The position numbers were made by a program, and so were the translations under genes. 64,000 nt of DNA from Streptomyces sp. AC512_CC834. Its GTDB lineage: Bacteria; Actinomycetota; Actinomycetes; Streptomycetales; Streptomycetaceae. The stretch lies in NCBI RefSeq assembly GCF_019049325.1, contig NZ_JAGMUO010000097.1:577872-641871 (forward strand), written 5' to 3'. Of the stretch, positions 42,236 through 51,400 are shown in pieces. Every line of letters begins with the position of its first letter. The stretch's first letter is position 1. The notes beneath the pieces were generated by a model. The model was not told where the DNA came from. It saw only the letters and a list, made by a program, of their open reading frames with translations, and made no database searches.

Positions 42236-42703
42236 TCATGCCGCCCGCCTCCGCTTCAGGACGCGGCGGGCCGCCCAGGTGGCGAGCCACACCGCGGTGA
42301 GCGCCGCGAGGGGGGTCGCGGCCAGGTAGGCCAGGCCGGTGCGGACCCGGCCGTCGGCGAACAGGTGCCGGCTGTCGACCGCGTAGGTGGAGAAGGTGGT
42401 GAAGCCGCCGAGCACGCCAGTGCCGAAGAAGGGCCGGACCAGGCGGTGGGCGGCCCACACCTCGGTGACGGCCACCATGAACACGCCGATCACGGCGCAG
42501 CCGACGGCATTGACCCCGAAGGTCGTCCACGGGAAACCGGCGGTGTGCGTCGGCCACCACAAGGAGGCCGCGTAGCGGGCGGCGGCGCCGGTACCGCCGC
42601 CGAGGGCCACGACGGCGACGACCGGTGCCTGGGAGCGCCACGTCGACAGCTCCGGAGCGATCGGCCGGACACCGCTGAGACCGTCGGTCTTCGGGGCTGT
42701 CAT
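42236..42703 (-). CDS. crcB: fluoride ion channel CrcB/FluC, second subunit
   Basis: Protein of 155 aa, ATG 42703 with GTAGGAGA upstream. Four membrane helices with TTFGVNAVGCAVIG and GVLGGFTTFSTYAVD. A hydrophilic N-terminal extension of about 25 residues and a basic C-terminus (RRVLKRRRAA) differ from its partner. It precedes the other crcB by 55 bp on the same strand and they are probably co-transcribed. The 225 bp upstream to the MarR gene show no clear fluoride riboswitch. Confidence 0.9.
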   Translation of the reverse strand: MTAPKTDGLSGVRPIAPELSTWRSQAPVVAVVALGGGTGAAARYAASLWWPTHTAGFPWTTFGVNAVGCAVIGVFMVAVTEVWAAHRLVRPFFGTGVLGGFTTFSTYAVDSRHLFADGRVRTGLAYLAATPLAALTAVWLATWAARRVLKRRRAA

Positions 42704-42891
42704 GGTCGTAGGTCTCCTACTCGCCGGGCAGGGGGATGCCACTGTTCGCAAGTAGGGACCGTTGGCGGCGGGTGTGCCGCGGTTCGGGTACGGCGGGCCC
42801 CACCGCCGCGCCGCGCGCGTGAGCCGCGGCAGCCACCCAGCGTAGCGCGGGCCCTTCGTCCGCGCCTACCAGCCTTTTTCAGATACTTGCA

Positions 42892-42904
42892 CATTCAATG
42901 AATG
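42892..42904. promoter_or_regulatory. MarR operator-like palindrome
   Basis: CATTCAATGAATG is a perfect inverted repeat of 6-bp arms around one base, 24 bp before the MarR start. It would cover the promoter and allow autoregulation. Confidence 0.6.
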
Positions 42905-42928
42905 ATGCTCCGGTGCTACCGTGCGGGT

Positions 42929-43381
42929 ATGGCAGCCACGACGTCCGGCACGCGGCTCGAGGACCGGTGGCGGGACATCCTGTCGGTGCACGCGCGCACG
43001 GTGTGCGAGATCGACCGGGCGCTGCACCCGTACGGCCTGGGAGCGAGCGACTTCGAGGTCCTCGACATCCTTTCGATCCTCGCGACCGAGGCGCCCGAAG
43101 GACTCGGGGAGGGCGGCGCCCGGTGCCGGGTGCACAGTCTGGTGGGCCGGGTCCACCTGAGTCAGAGCGCGCTGTCCCGGCTCATCGCCCGGCTGGAGAA
43201 GGACGGGCTGGTGGAGCGCTCGATGTGCGCGGAGGACCGGCGCGGCGTCCGGGTCGCGCTGACCCACAGGGGCCGTGAGCTGCACACCGAGGTACTGCCG
43301 CTGCAGCGGGCCGCACTGGCCCGCGTGCTCGGCGACGACGAGAGCGGCGAAGGGCACTCGCCCCTAGGGACGGGCCGCTAG
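42929..43381 (+). CDS. MarR family transcriptional regulator
   Basis: Protein of 150 aa from ATG 42929; ATG 42902 in frame is less likely because it overlaps the palindrome. The winged helix includes LVGRVHLSQSALSRLIARLEKDGLVERSMCAEDRRGVRVALTHRGREL. A palindrome covers its promoter. The stop codon shares CTAG with the stop of the convergent SseB-like gene. Confidence 0.88.
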   Translation: MAATTSGTRLEDRWRDILSVHARTVCEIDRALHPYGLGASDFEVLDILSILATEAPEGLGEGGARCRVHSLVGRVHLSQSALSRLIARLEKDGLVERSMCAEDRRGVRVALTHRGRELHTEVLPLQRAALARVLGDDESGEGHSPLGTGR

Positions 43382-43779
43382 GGACGGGCCAGCAGTGTGC
43401 GCACCCCGTCCGACGTGAGGGTGAGGCGGTGCTCCGAGCCGGCGTCGATGGACAGCGACAGGTCGTCGGCGGGCCACTGCGAGGCGAGAGCACCCAGGGG
43501 CACCATGCGGTAGCGGGAGACGTACGGCAGCAGGTCGGCCATCTCCAGCTCCGAGGTGAACACGGGCACCACCTGCCGGCCGCCCTGCTGTTCCAGCACC
43601 GGCAGCGCCAGCATCCCGGGGTCGGCGGCCTCCTGGTCGTTCGAGTCGTCGGGCACCGGCACGAGGACGTCGCTGCTCGCGAGCGTGTCGAGCGCCGCCG
43701 TGTCCTCGGTGTTCTCGGCCAGCGTGTCCAGCGCCCGCCGGGCGGGCGTGACGGGGTGGTCGTTCGCGGGTGTCTCCAT
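43378..43779 (-). CDS. SseB family protein
   Basis: Protein of 133 aa, ATG 43779 with AGGGA upstream. It matches the N-terminal SseB domain: VLVPVPDD, VVPVFTSELEMADLLP and ALASQWPADDLSLSIDAGSEH. SseB was named from enhanced serine sensitivity in E. coli; the function is unclear, and Streptomyces has many copies. It is acidic and without membrane segments. It converges tail-to-tail with MarR, the two genes overlapping by 4 bp. Confidence 0.82.
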   Translation of the reverse strand: METPANDHPVTPARRALDTLAENTEDTAALDTLASSDVLVPVPDDSNDQEAADPGMLALPVLEQQGGRQVVPVFTSELEMADLLPYVSRYRMVPLGALASQWPADDLSLSIDAGSEHRLTLTSDGVRTLLARP

Positions 43780-43918
43780 GGCAGATTCCCTGGTAGCGGC
43801 GTGGTTCGGCCCGCGCGCATGATCGGCACGAGCACGGTCCAGCCTCGCGTACCCGGTGGTCCACGGCGCAATCCTGTTCGACGACGCCGATGACCACCGC
43901 GCCCGCCCCGTACTCATC

Positions 43919-43948
43919 TGATCGACCGGGAGCCCACTTGATCGATCA
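43919..43948 (+). promoter_or_regulatory. repeated TGATCGA sites upstream of GAPDH
   Basis: TGATCGA occurs at 43919-43925 and again within the perfect palindrome TGATCGATCA at 43939-43948, spaced 20 bp. They lie 53-82 bp before the GAPDH start and may be operators or part of the promoter (TTGATC is -35-like). Confidence 0.35.
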
Positions 43949-44000
43949 GTAATGCGGTCGGGTTAGCATATGAGCGCCGCCTAGCTCGAAAGATAGATAC

Positions 44001-45455
44001 GTGACTGTCAACGACGACTCGTTCACCAACTGGAAGAACCGCGAGGAAACCGCGGAATCGATGATCCCGATGATCGGGAAGCTGCACCGGGAGCAGGACG
44101 TCACGATCCTGCTGCACAGCCGTTCCCTGGTGAACAAGTCGGTGGTCAGCATCCTCAAGACCCACCGCTTCGCCCGCCAGATCGCCGGCGCGGAGCTGTC
44201 GGTCACCGAGACGATGCCCTTCCTGCGGGCCCTCACCACGCTCGACCTCGGTCCCTCCCAGATCGACATCGGCATGCTCGCCGCGACCTACAGGGGCGAC
44301 GACCGTGGGCTGACGGTGGCGGAGTTCACCGCCGAGGCCGTCGCCGGGGCCACCGGAGCCAACAAGATCGACCTCCGCGAGCCCCGCGACGTCGTCCTGT
44401 ACGGCTTCGGGCGCATCGGCCGGCTCGTGGCCCGCCTGCTCATCGAGAAGGCGGGCTCGGGCAACGGCCTGCGGCTGCGCGCCATCGTCGTCCGGGGCGG
44501 GGGCGAGCGGGCCGCCGAGGACATCGTGAAGCGTGCCTCGCTGCTGCGCCGCGACTCCGTGCACGGCCAGTTCCAGGGCACGATCACCGTCGACGAGGAC
44601 AACCGCACGATCCTCGCCAACGGCAACGCGATCAAGGTGATCCACGCCGACGACCCGACGCAGGTCGACTACACGGCGTACGGCATCAAGAACGCCATCC
44701 TCATCGACAACACCGGCAAGTGGCGCGACCGCGAGGGCCTGTCGAAGCACCTGCGTCCCGGCGTCGACAAGGTCGTGCTGACCGCGCCGGGCAAGGGCGA
44801 CGTCCCCAACATCGTCCATGGCGTCAACCACGACACCGTCAAGCCGGACGAGCAGATCCTGTCCTGCGCGTCCTGCACCACCAACGCGATCGTCCCGCCG
44901 CTGAAGGCGATGGCCGACGAGTACGGCGTGCTGCGCGGTCACGTGGAGACGGTCCACTCCTTCACCAACGACCAGAATCTGCTGGACAACTACCACAGCT
45001 CGGACCGTCGTGGCCGCAGCGCGCCGCTGAACATGGTGATCACGGAGACGGGCGCCGCCTCCGCCGTCGCCAAGGCGCTGCCGGACCTCGAGGCACGGAT
45101 CACCGGCAGCTCGATCCGGGTGCCCGTGCCGGACGTGTCGATCGCGATCCTCAACCTCCAGCTTGCCCGTGACGCGAGCCGCGAGGAGGTCCTCGACCAC
45201 CTGCGCGAGGTGTCGCTGACCTCGCCGCTCAAGCGCCAGATCGACTTCATCGGCGCCCCCGACGCCGTCTCCAGCGACTTCATCGGCTCGCGGCACGCCT
45301 CGATCGTGGACGCCGGCGCGCTGAAGGTCGAGGGCGACAACGCGATCCTCTACCTCTGGTACGACAACGAGTTCGGCTACTCCTGCCAGGTCGTCCGCGT
45401 CGTCCAGCACGTCTCCGGGGTGGAGTACCCGACGTACCCGGCGCCGGCGGTCTGA
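44001..45455 (+). CDS. gap: glyceraldehyde-3-phosphate dehydrogenase, long type
   Basis: Protein of 484 aa from GTG 44001, longer than ordinary GAPDH (about 335 aa). The extra N-terminal helical region of about 125 residues (FTNWKNREETAESMIPMIGKLH onward) is characteristic of this long subgroup. The NAD-binding motif VVLYGFGRIGRLVARLL is near residue 130. The catalytic Cys is in SCASCTTNAI near residue 292, and the C-terminal WYDNEFGYSCQVV is normal. It oxidises glyceraldehyde 3-phosphate in glycolysis or works in reverse in gluconeogenesis. A strong terminator follows. Confidence 0.92.
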   Translation: MTVNDDSFTNWKNREETAESMIPMIGKLHREQDVTILLHSRSLVNKSVVSILKTHRFARQIAGAELSVTETMPFLRALTTLDLGPSQIDIGMLAATYRGDDRGLTVAEFTAEAVAGATGANKIDLREPRDVVLYGFGRIGRLVARLLIEKAGSGNGLRLRAIVVRGGGERAAEDIVKRASLLRRDSVHGQFQGTITVDEDNRTILANGNAIKVIHADDPTQVDYTAYGIKNAILIDNTGKWRDREGLSKHLRPGVDKVVLTAPGKGDVPNIVHGVNHDTVKPDEQILSCASCTTNAIVPPLKAMADEYGVLRGHVETVHSFTNDQNLLDNYHSSDRRGRSAPLNMVITETGAASAVAKALPDLEARITGSSIRVPVPDVSIAILNLQLARDASREEVLDHLREVSLTSPLKRQIDFIGAPDAVSSDFIGSRHASIVDAGALKVEGDNAILYLWYDNEFGYSCQVVRVVQHVSGVEYPTYPAPAV

Positions 45456-45482
45456 TCCGCGACGCCGCCGCAGCGGTACGCC

Positions 45483-45519
45483 CGAGGGGCGGTGGGAGCC
45501 GGTCTCCCACCGCCCCTCG
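45483..45519 (+). terminator. GAPDH intrinsic terminator
   Basis: A perfect 16-bp stem (45483-45498 with 45504-45519) closes a 5-nt loop CCGGT, starting 28 bp after the GAPDH stop. No T-run follows, as usual in this genome. Confidence 0.85.
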
Positions 45520-45579
45520 CGCACACCCGGTCAGGAGCTGAGGCCCTCCACGAACAGGCGGCCAGGCACCCGGACCACC

Positions 45580-45756
45580 ACAAGGCCCGCCACCGACTAC
45601 GCGCACGACCCCGCCAGGGCCAAGAAGCTGCTCGCCGAGGCGGGCGTGGACAAGCTCTCCTTCACGCTGATGCTCACCGACAACGGACGGGTCGCCCGGC
45701 GCGGCCAGTGCTTCGAAGTTGCCCTGGCCGATCTCGGCGCACTGCGCGGCGGACTG
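45580..45756 (+). pseudogene. remnant of an oligopeptide-binding protein (SBP_bac_5)
   Basis: The reading frame from 45580 encodes TDYAHDPARAKKLLAEAGVD followed by KLSFTLMLTDNGRVA and a weaker match to LADLG. YxxDPxxAKxLLAEAG is the hallmark of SBP_bac_5 solute-binding proteins, where it occurs about two thirds into a 550-aa protein. Only about 60 codons remain; no start, signal peptide or flanking transporter is present. The gap 45456-46141 otherwise holds the GAPDH terminator and a short 9-bp repeat, with no clear gene. Confidence 0.65.
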
Positions 45757-45840
45757 CCGGGTCGCGGCGGCCCCCGCCCCCATCGCCAGGAACCTCGCGA
45801 TGGTTGCATTTCTCCGGCCCGCGCTGCGCCGCGTCGCGAT

Positions 45841-45874
45841 GATGCCGGTGATGCCGGTGATGCCGGTGATGGTC
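45841..45874 (+). repeat. 9-bp tandem repeat, three copies plus partial
   Basis: GATGCCGGT repeats at 45841, 45850 and 45859, followed by GATGGTC. It is in the non-coding stretch between the binding-protein remnant and the 760-aa gene. Confidence 0.7.
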
Positions 45875-46141
45875 TTCGGCGTCCTCAGCGCCATGGACCG
45901 GGACCGCCGGCCGGACCAGGCTCCGGGTGGCGTCGATGGCCGGCATCGCCTTGCCGGCGCCGGCGGAGGGTCCCGAGGGGCACCGGTGGCACTGCGTCCA
46001 CCCTCAGGACAGCACCGCGCCGGACGGAGTGGTCGGCGCGGGCTGAGGAGTATCGGTCGGCCCGGCCGGGGCATGCGTGTGATGGCACTCCCCGTCTGGG
46101 CGCCGTGCGGGACGACGGCCGGCTGATACGAGAATGGTTCC

Positions 46142-48424
46142 ATGGACGCACTGGTTCGGCGCTCGCCCTGGGTCGAGGTGCTGGTCTGGTGCGTGGCGGT
46201 GCTGAGCCTGACGGTCCTGGCCGCGGCGGCCGTCGTCCGCAGTACGGTGCTCGATCCCGGGTTCTACGGCCAGGTGCTGGAGGACGAGCGGGCCTACCAG
46301 CGGTTCTACGACGAGGTGCTGGTGGACCCGGGCAGTACGCCGTTCACCAGCGACCTGCTGGAGCGGCTGCCCGTCCCGCAGTCGACCATCACCTCGAACC
46401 TCAAGGTCGTGATCCCGCCGGAGACCCTGCGGACCATGGGCGAGGCCCAGATCACGGAGATGGTCCACTACTTGGAGGGCGACCGTGACCGGCTGCGGAT
46501 CACGGTCGATCTGGAGCCCGTCGTCGCGAACGTCGAACGGCTCAGCCAGGCGTACTTCGGTGATGCCGTCGCCGCGCTGCAGAAGCGGTCCGAACCCGAC
46601 TTCCAGGCGTTCGTGCAACGGCTGTCCGAACTGGTGGCCCAGGTGGTGGCCGGTGAGGCGCCGCTGGAGGAGCTGCCGACGCTGCCCCTGTCCCACAGCC
46701 AGGCGGTCGCGGCCACGGACGCGCTGATGCGGCTGGTCCCGGACGGCGCGACGCACGACGGTGTCAGATCCACGGTGCGGACGGCGCTGGACCGGGGCGA
46801 CGTGGCCTCGGCCCTGGCCGCGCTCGCTCCGGTCGCCCTGACCGACCAGGTCCGGGACGCCGCCGAGGAGCTGTTGCGGGAGGCGAGGCAGGGCACGTGG
46901 GTCGTGACCGTCGACGTCGAGCCCGGGACCGAGGCGCTGGCTCCGCTGGACCGCGCCCGCAACGTCACCAGGCTCTTCCAGGAGGTGGTGGAGCCCGCGG
47001 CGGCCGTGCTGTGCGCCGCCGCGCTCACCCTGCTGTGGTTCCTGACGCCGTCGCCCGCCAAGCGCCGGCTGATGCCGCTCGGCTGGGTACCGGCGGCCGC
47101 CGCCGCGCTGATGGCGCTCACCGTGCTCCTGTTGCGCCTCACGCTGGGCGACACGCTGTTCGGCACGCCCTCGGCGTGGCCGCCTGCGGCGTCGGGGCTG
47201 CTCGCCGACGTCCAGGCCGCCGCGCTCGACCGGCTGCTGAACACCGCCGTCGTCGTCGCGGTGATCCTGCTCGCCGCGGGCGCCCTGCTGATCACCGTCG
47301 GCTGGGTCTGGCAGACCCGGCCCAGTGTGCCCGTCCTCACCGATCCGCGGCACGTTCCGGCACTGACCTTCGCCGTCACCGCCTGCGCCCTCGTGGGCAC
47401 GATGCTGGCGCCGGTGGCGATCACCGGCTCCTCACCGCGCATCTGCCAGGGCAGCGCGGAGTTGTGCGACGCCCGCTACGACGAGATCGCCCAGCTCGCG
47501 TCGCACAACGCGATGGCCACGACGGCGGACCGGTTCATCGGCCCCCTCCAGGACCCGGACATCGTCGGCCAGCTCAACGCGGGGGTGCGTGTGCTCCTCC
47601 TGGACACGCACCGCTGGGAGCGGCCCGAGGAGGTCGCGGAGCGGCTGAGCACCTCGGACTTCTCCCCCGCCGAGCGCCGCCGCCTGACCGGAATCCTGGA
47701 GCGGGTCAACCCGCCCCACCCGGGCCTGTGGCTGTGCCACTCGGTGTGCGGCGCAGGGGCCCTGGAACTGGAGCCGACCCTGCGGCAGATCGGTGAGTGG
47801 CTGCGCGACAACCCCACGGAAATCGTCACGCTGATCCTCCAGGACGGCGTGGACGCGGTGACGACCCAGGACGCCTTCCTCCGGGCCGGACTGGCCGATC
47901 TGCTGTACGAGCCGGACACGGACCCGGACCGCCCGTGGCCGGAGCTCGGGGAGATGATCGACAGCGGCCGGCGGCTGGTGGTCTTCGCGGAGAAGGCGGA
48001 CGGCCCCGCGCCCTGGTACCGGAACCTCTACCGGTACGCCATGGAGACGCCCTTCGCCTTCCGCAGCCCGGACGAGATGTCCTGCCTGCCCAACCGTGGC
48101 GGCTCGGACAAACGGCTGTTCCTGCTCAACCACTTCGTCACGGCGGGCGGCGGACTGCGGCTGGACGCCGGGGTCGTCAACTCGCGGCAGCGGGTGCTGG
48201 AGCGGGCGCACACCTGTGAACGGCAGCGCGGCAGACCGGTCAACTTCATCGCGGTGGACTACGCGACGATCGGCGACGCGCTCGGCGCGGTGAACGAGCT
48301 GAACGCCGAACGCGTCGAGGACGACACCCACGACCCCGTCGACCGGTCGCCGGACCGGATCCGGGGCGCGCGGGACGCCCGGCGACGCGGTGGTGCTCCG
48401 CGTCGCCGGGCGGACTCCTCCTGA
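46142..48424 (+). CDS. membrane protein with C-terminal PI-PLC-like phosphodiesterase domain
   Basis: Protein of 760 aa, ATG 46142. An N-terminal helix (about 12-34) is followed by an extracytoplasmic region of about 250 residues rich in Pro/Glu/Leu, then four hydrophobic helices (about 283-305, 318-340, 363-387 and 400-425). The C-terminal domain (about 445-710) resembles the PI-PLC X/GDPD superfamily: QLASHNAMATT with a His near 455, GVRVLLLDTHRW, and LCHSVC with a His near 532. It may cleave a phosphodiester in lipids or wall polymers at the outer face. The fusion is unusual and the substrate unknown. A basic tail (RRRGGAPRRRADSS) closes the protein. Confidence 0.72.
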   Translation: MDALVRRSPWVEVLVWCVAVLSLTVLAAAAVVRSTVLDPGFYGQVLEDERAYQRFYDEVLVDPGSTPFTSDLLERLPVPQSTITSNLKVVIPPETLRTMGEAQITEMVHYLEGDRDRLRITVDLEPVVANVERLSQAYFGDAVAALQKRSEPDFQAFVQRLSELVAQVVAGEAPLEELPTLPLSHSQAVAATDALMRLVPDGATHDGVRSTVRTALDRGDVASALAALAPVALTDQVRDAAEELLREARQGTWVVTVDVEPGTEALAPLDRARNVTRLFQEVVEPAAAVLCAAALTLLWFLTPSPAKRRLMPLGWVPAAAAALMALTVLLLRLTLGDTLFGTPSAWPPAASGLLADVQAAALDRLLNTAVVVAVILLAAGALLITVGWVWQTRPSVPVLTDPRHVPALTFAVTACALVGTMLAPVAITGSSPRICQGSAELCDARYDEIAQLASHNAMATTADRFIGPLQDPDIVGQLNAGVRVLLLDTHRWERPEEVAERLSTSDFSPAERRRLTGILERVNPPHPGLWLCHSVCGAGALELEPTLRQIGEWLRDNPTEIVTLILQDGVDAVTTQDAFLRAGLADLLYEPDTDPDRPWPELGEMIDSGRRLVVFAEKADGPAPWYRNLYRYAMETPFAFRSPDEMSCLPNRGGSDKRLFLLNHFVTAGGGLRLDAGVVNSRQRVLERAHTCERQRGRPVNFIAVDYATIGDALGAVNELNAERVEDDTHDPVDRSPDRIRGARDARRRGGAPRRRADSS

Positions 48425-48429
48425 TTGAT

Positions 48430-48471
48430 TCCTACTGTCTGACTCCTATTGGTTGGCTCCTACTGGTTGAT
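48430..48471. repeat. three 14-bp tandem repeats between convergent genes
   Basis: TCCTACTGTCTGAC, TCCTATTGGTTGGC and TCCTACTGGTTGAT run back to back from 48430. The third covers the stop codon of the GH87 gene at 48460-48462. The stretch is markedly less GC-rich than its surroundings. Confidence 0.75.
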
Positions 48472-51400
48472 CTTGAACTGGGAGCCCGGCTCGATCCGTA
48501 TGTCCTCCTCGGCCGAGTTGGTGATGGTGACGTCGGTCAGGGTGGCGCTGCCGCGGGCACCGCCCATCGCGAGGATGCCGGAGCCGTTGTTCGACTTGTC
48601 GATGCGGACGTTTTCGATCTTCACGTCCGGCATCGCACCGCCTCCCGTCTTGAACTGGATGCCGTCGTAGGTCGAGTCGAGGATCTCGGTGTCCCGGATG
48701 GTCACGCCCGGGATGTCCTTGCCCTGCGCGAAGAGGGTGATGGCACCGAACTCCTGGTCCTCGTTCCAGAACGCGCCGCCCGTGCGGTACAGGGCGTTGC
48801 CCGCGATGAGCGTCTGACCGGAGAAGGGCAGCGGGTCGTGGTCGGTGGCGAGCATGATGCCGGGGTAGTTCATGGTGTCGGAGATGACGTTGTTCTCGAT
48901 GGTGTTGCCGTAACCGCCGTACACCGCGATGCCGTTGGCCCGCCACGGCAACTGGATCGTGTTGTTGCGGAAGTGGTTGTCGTGGCCGATATCCACCGAC
49001 GTGTCCTTCACGTACTTGTTGGCCCAGACCGCGAGCGAGTCGTCGCCGGTGGTGCGGAAGGAGGAGTTGTAGACGGTGGAGTTGCGGGTGCCGTTGGAGA
49101 AGTTGATGCCGTCCGCGTAGGTGTCGCGGATGCGCATGCCGGTGAATTCCAGGCCGTCGGCGGGGCCCCACAGCTCGGGGATGTTCGAGTAGTCGCGGCC
49201 GACCCAGACGCCGACGTTGGCGTGCTCGATCCACACGTTGCTGATCTTGGTGTTCTTGCCGAAGCGGCCGTTGAGGCCGACGCCGCCCTCCTGGTTGCCG
49301 TCGCCGCCCCGGATGGTGCCCGAGCCGAAGATGGCGATGTCGGAGATCTTGGTGTTGTCGTCGATGTCGAAGCCGAAGTTGCCTTCGTGCGGATGGTTGA
49401 TGCCGCCGGCCTCGTGCGGCGGGGTCAGGGTGTAGAACTGGGAGTGCCACATCCCGGCGCCGCGGATGGTGACGTCGCGGATGCCGACCTGGTTGTACTG
49501 GCCGCGGTCCTGCGGGTCGTCGGTGAGGATCTTCTGCTCCTGGCGCCACTGTCCGGCGGGGATCCACACGCAGTCGATCCTGCCGTTCTGGTCGTCGGTG
49601 ACGGCGCGCTGGAGGGCGTCGGTGTCGTCGAGTCCGTCGCCGGGGACGGCCCCGTACTCGGTGATGGAGGTGCACTCGGCGGGCTTGGCCTTCGGCGGCG
49701 CGACCTGCTCCAGGTCGATCAGGTCGATGACGTGGAAGGCGGCCGAGTCGCCCGCGTCGCGCTGGAGGCGGAACTCGGTGCCCTGCGGGAAGGTCCGGTC
49801 CAGCAGCGCGTGGGACTCGTCGAAGAGGCGCCGCGCGTCGCCGCCGGGCCGGTTGGTGAGGCCTTCGGGGTCGTCGGTGTTGCCGTACAGCCAACTGTGC
49901 TTGGACGACAGGCTCAGCTTCTGCACGAACTCGCCGTCGGCGTAGAGGCTGATGGTGGCCTCCGCTCCGCCGCCGCCTGGGGCGTCGGGGACGGAGTTGC
50001 GCACCACGATGGAGTTGGTGGGTGTGGTGGAGGTGAACTCGACGTACTCACCGGTGGAGTCGAGCCGGACGGACTTGCGGCCCGAGGACTCGGTGCCGAA
50101 GTTGGTGTGGCCGAAGGTGCGCTTGGCGTCGGTGGTGAGCAGGGTGCCGTTGTAACGGCCGTCCTCCGCCTCGTACTCGGTGTACGGCACGGCGGCGCCG
50201 CGTCCGACGACGAGGGACTTGGCGAGCACGTTGTTGTTCTCGTTGGTCTCGTCGACGGCGCCGGTGGCGTCGGCGGACGCGGAGAGGGTGACTCCGCCGC
50301 CGGTCGCCGTCCAGGTGCCGCTGATCGGCACGTTCACCGTGGCGTCGGCCGCGACCTCGCCCGTCTCTCCGTCCAGCGTGGTGGAGCCGGCCTGGATCCG
50401 GGTCACCGAACCCGCCGCGACGGCGCTCGTGCCGCGGTTGTGCACGGCGACGGTGAAGGAGACCTTCGCGCCCACCGCCGGGTTGGCCGGGTTGGTGGTG
50501 ATGGAGCGCACCTCCAGGTCGGGTCCGGGAGCCTGGTCGACGACCAGCCGGTCGGTGGCGGCGCGGCTGTTGTTGGTGTCGTCGAGTTCGGCGACGGTGT
50601 CCCGCGGGTCGGCCACCGCGGCGACGGCGTAGCTGCCCGCCGCGTGGGTGCCGGTGGCGACGGCGACCTCGGCGGACTCGCCGGGGTCGAGCGCGGGCAC
50701 CGGGGCGCTGCCGGCGGCCGTGCCCTCCACGGTGACCTCGGTGGTCGTCGCCTCCGAGGCCGCGGTGCCGGCGTTGCGGACCGTGGCGTCGACGGTGACC
50801 TCGTCGCGCTCGTTCGGCGCGGCGGGCGACCAGTCGAGGCCGGTGACCGTGAGGTCGGGCGCGGGGGCGGCGGTGCCCAGGACCTGGAACTCGGCGACCT
50901 GGCCGCCGGGCGCGCCGGTGTTGGAGAAGAACCGGAGCCGTACGTCGGCGATCCGGCCGCTGACCGGGATGGTCACCGCGTTGTCCTGGCCGGGGCTGAA
51001 GTCGTAGTCGGCGCGGTCGCGCAGCGAGGTGAAGTCGCTGTCGCCCTCGGCGCGGCCGAACACCTGGATGCCCTGGGTGCGGGCGGACCACACCGGGTCC
51101 GGGTTGAGCTTGACCACCACGCCGCTGACGTCCGCGTCGGCGCCGAGCTCGACGGTGAGGTCGGCCGGTTGGCCGGCGGCCTCCCAGTACGTGGAGGTGG
51201 AGTCGTCGGTGGCGTTGGCCGCGACGTAGTTCTGCGTCGTCGAGGTGGCCTCGACCGGCTTGTTGCGGGCGAGGTTGGTGCCGGTGGGCGGCGGGCCGGT
51301 GTCGACTTCGTCGCCGTACACCTCCAGTTCGGCCAGTTGCGCGGCGTTCCAGCCGGTGTTGCCGGTGATGTCGACGCGGACGTAGCGGGCCTCGGAGGAG

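Noticed and set aside
42704..42900. Fluoride riboswitch upstream of the crcB pair
   Set aside because: I looked for the conserved GGNGAUGG and GCUGAUG-type elements on the minus strand and did not find them; a covariance-model search would settle it.
45719..46126. A 135-codon rightward frame after the binding-protein remnant
   Set aside because: It contains the 9-bp repeat and Gly/Arg-rich sequence without domain features; no ribosome site was seen.
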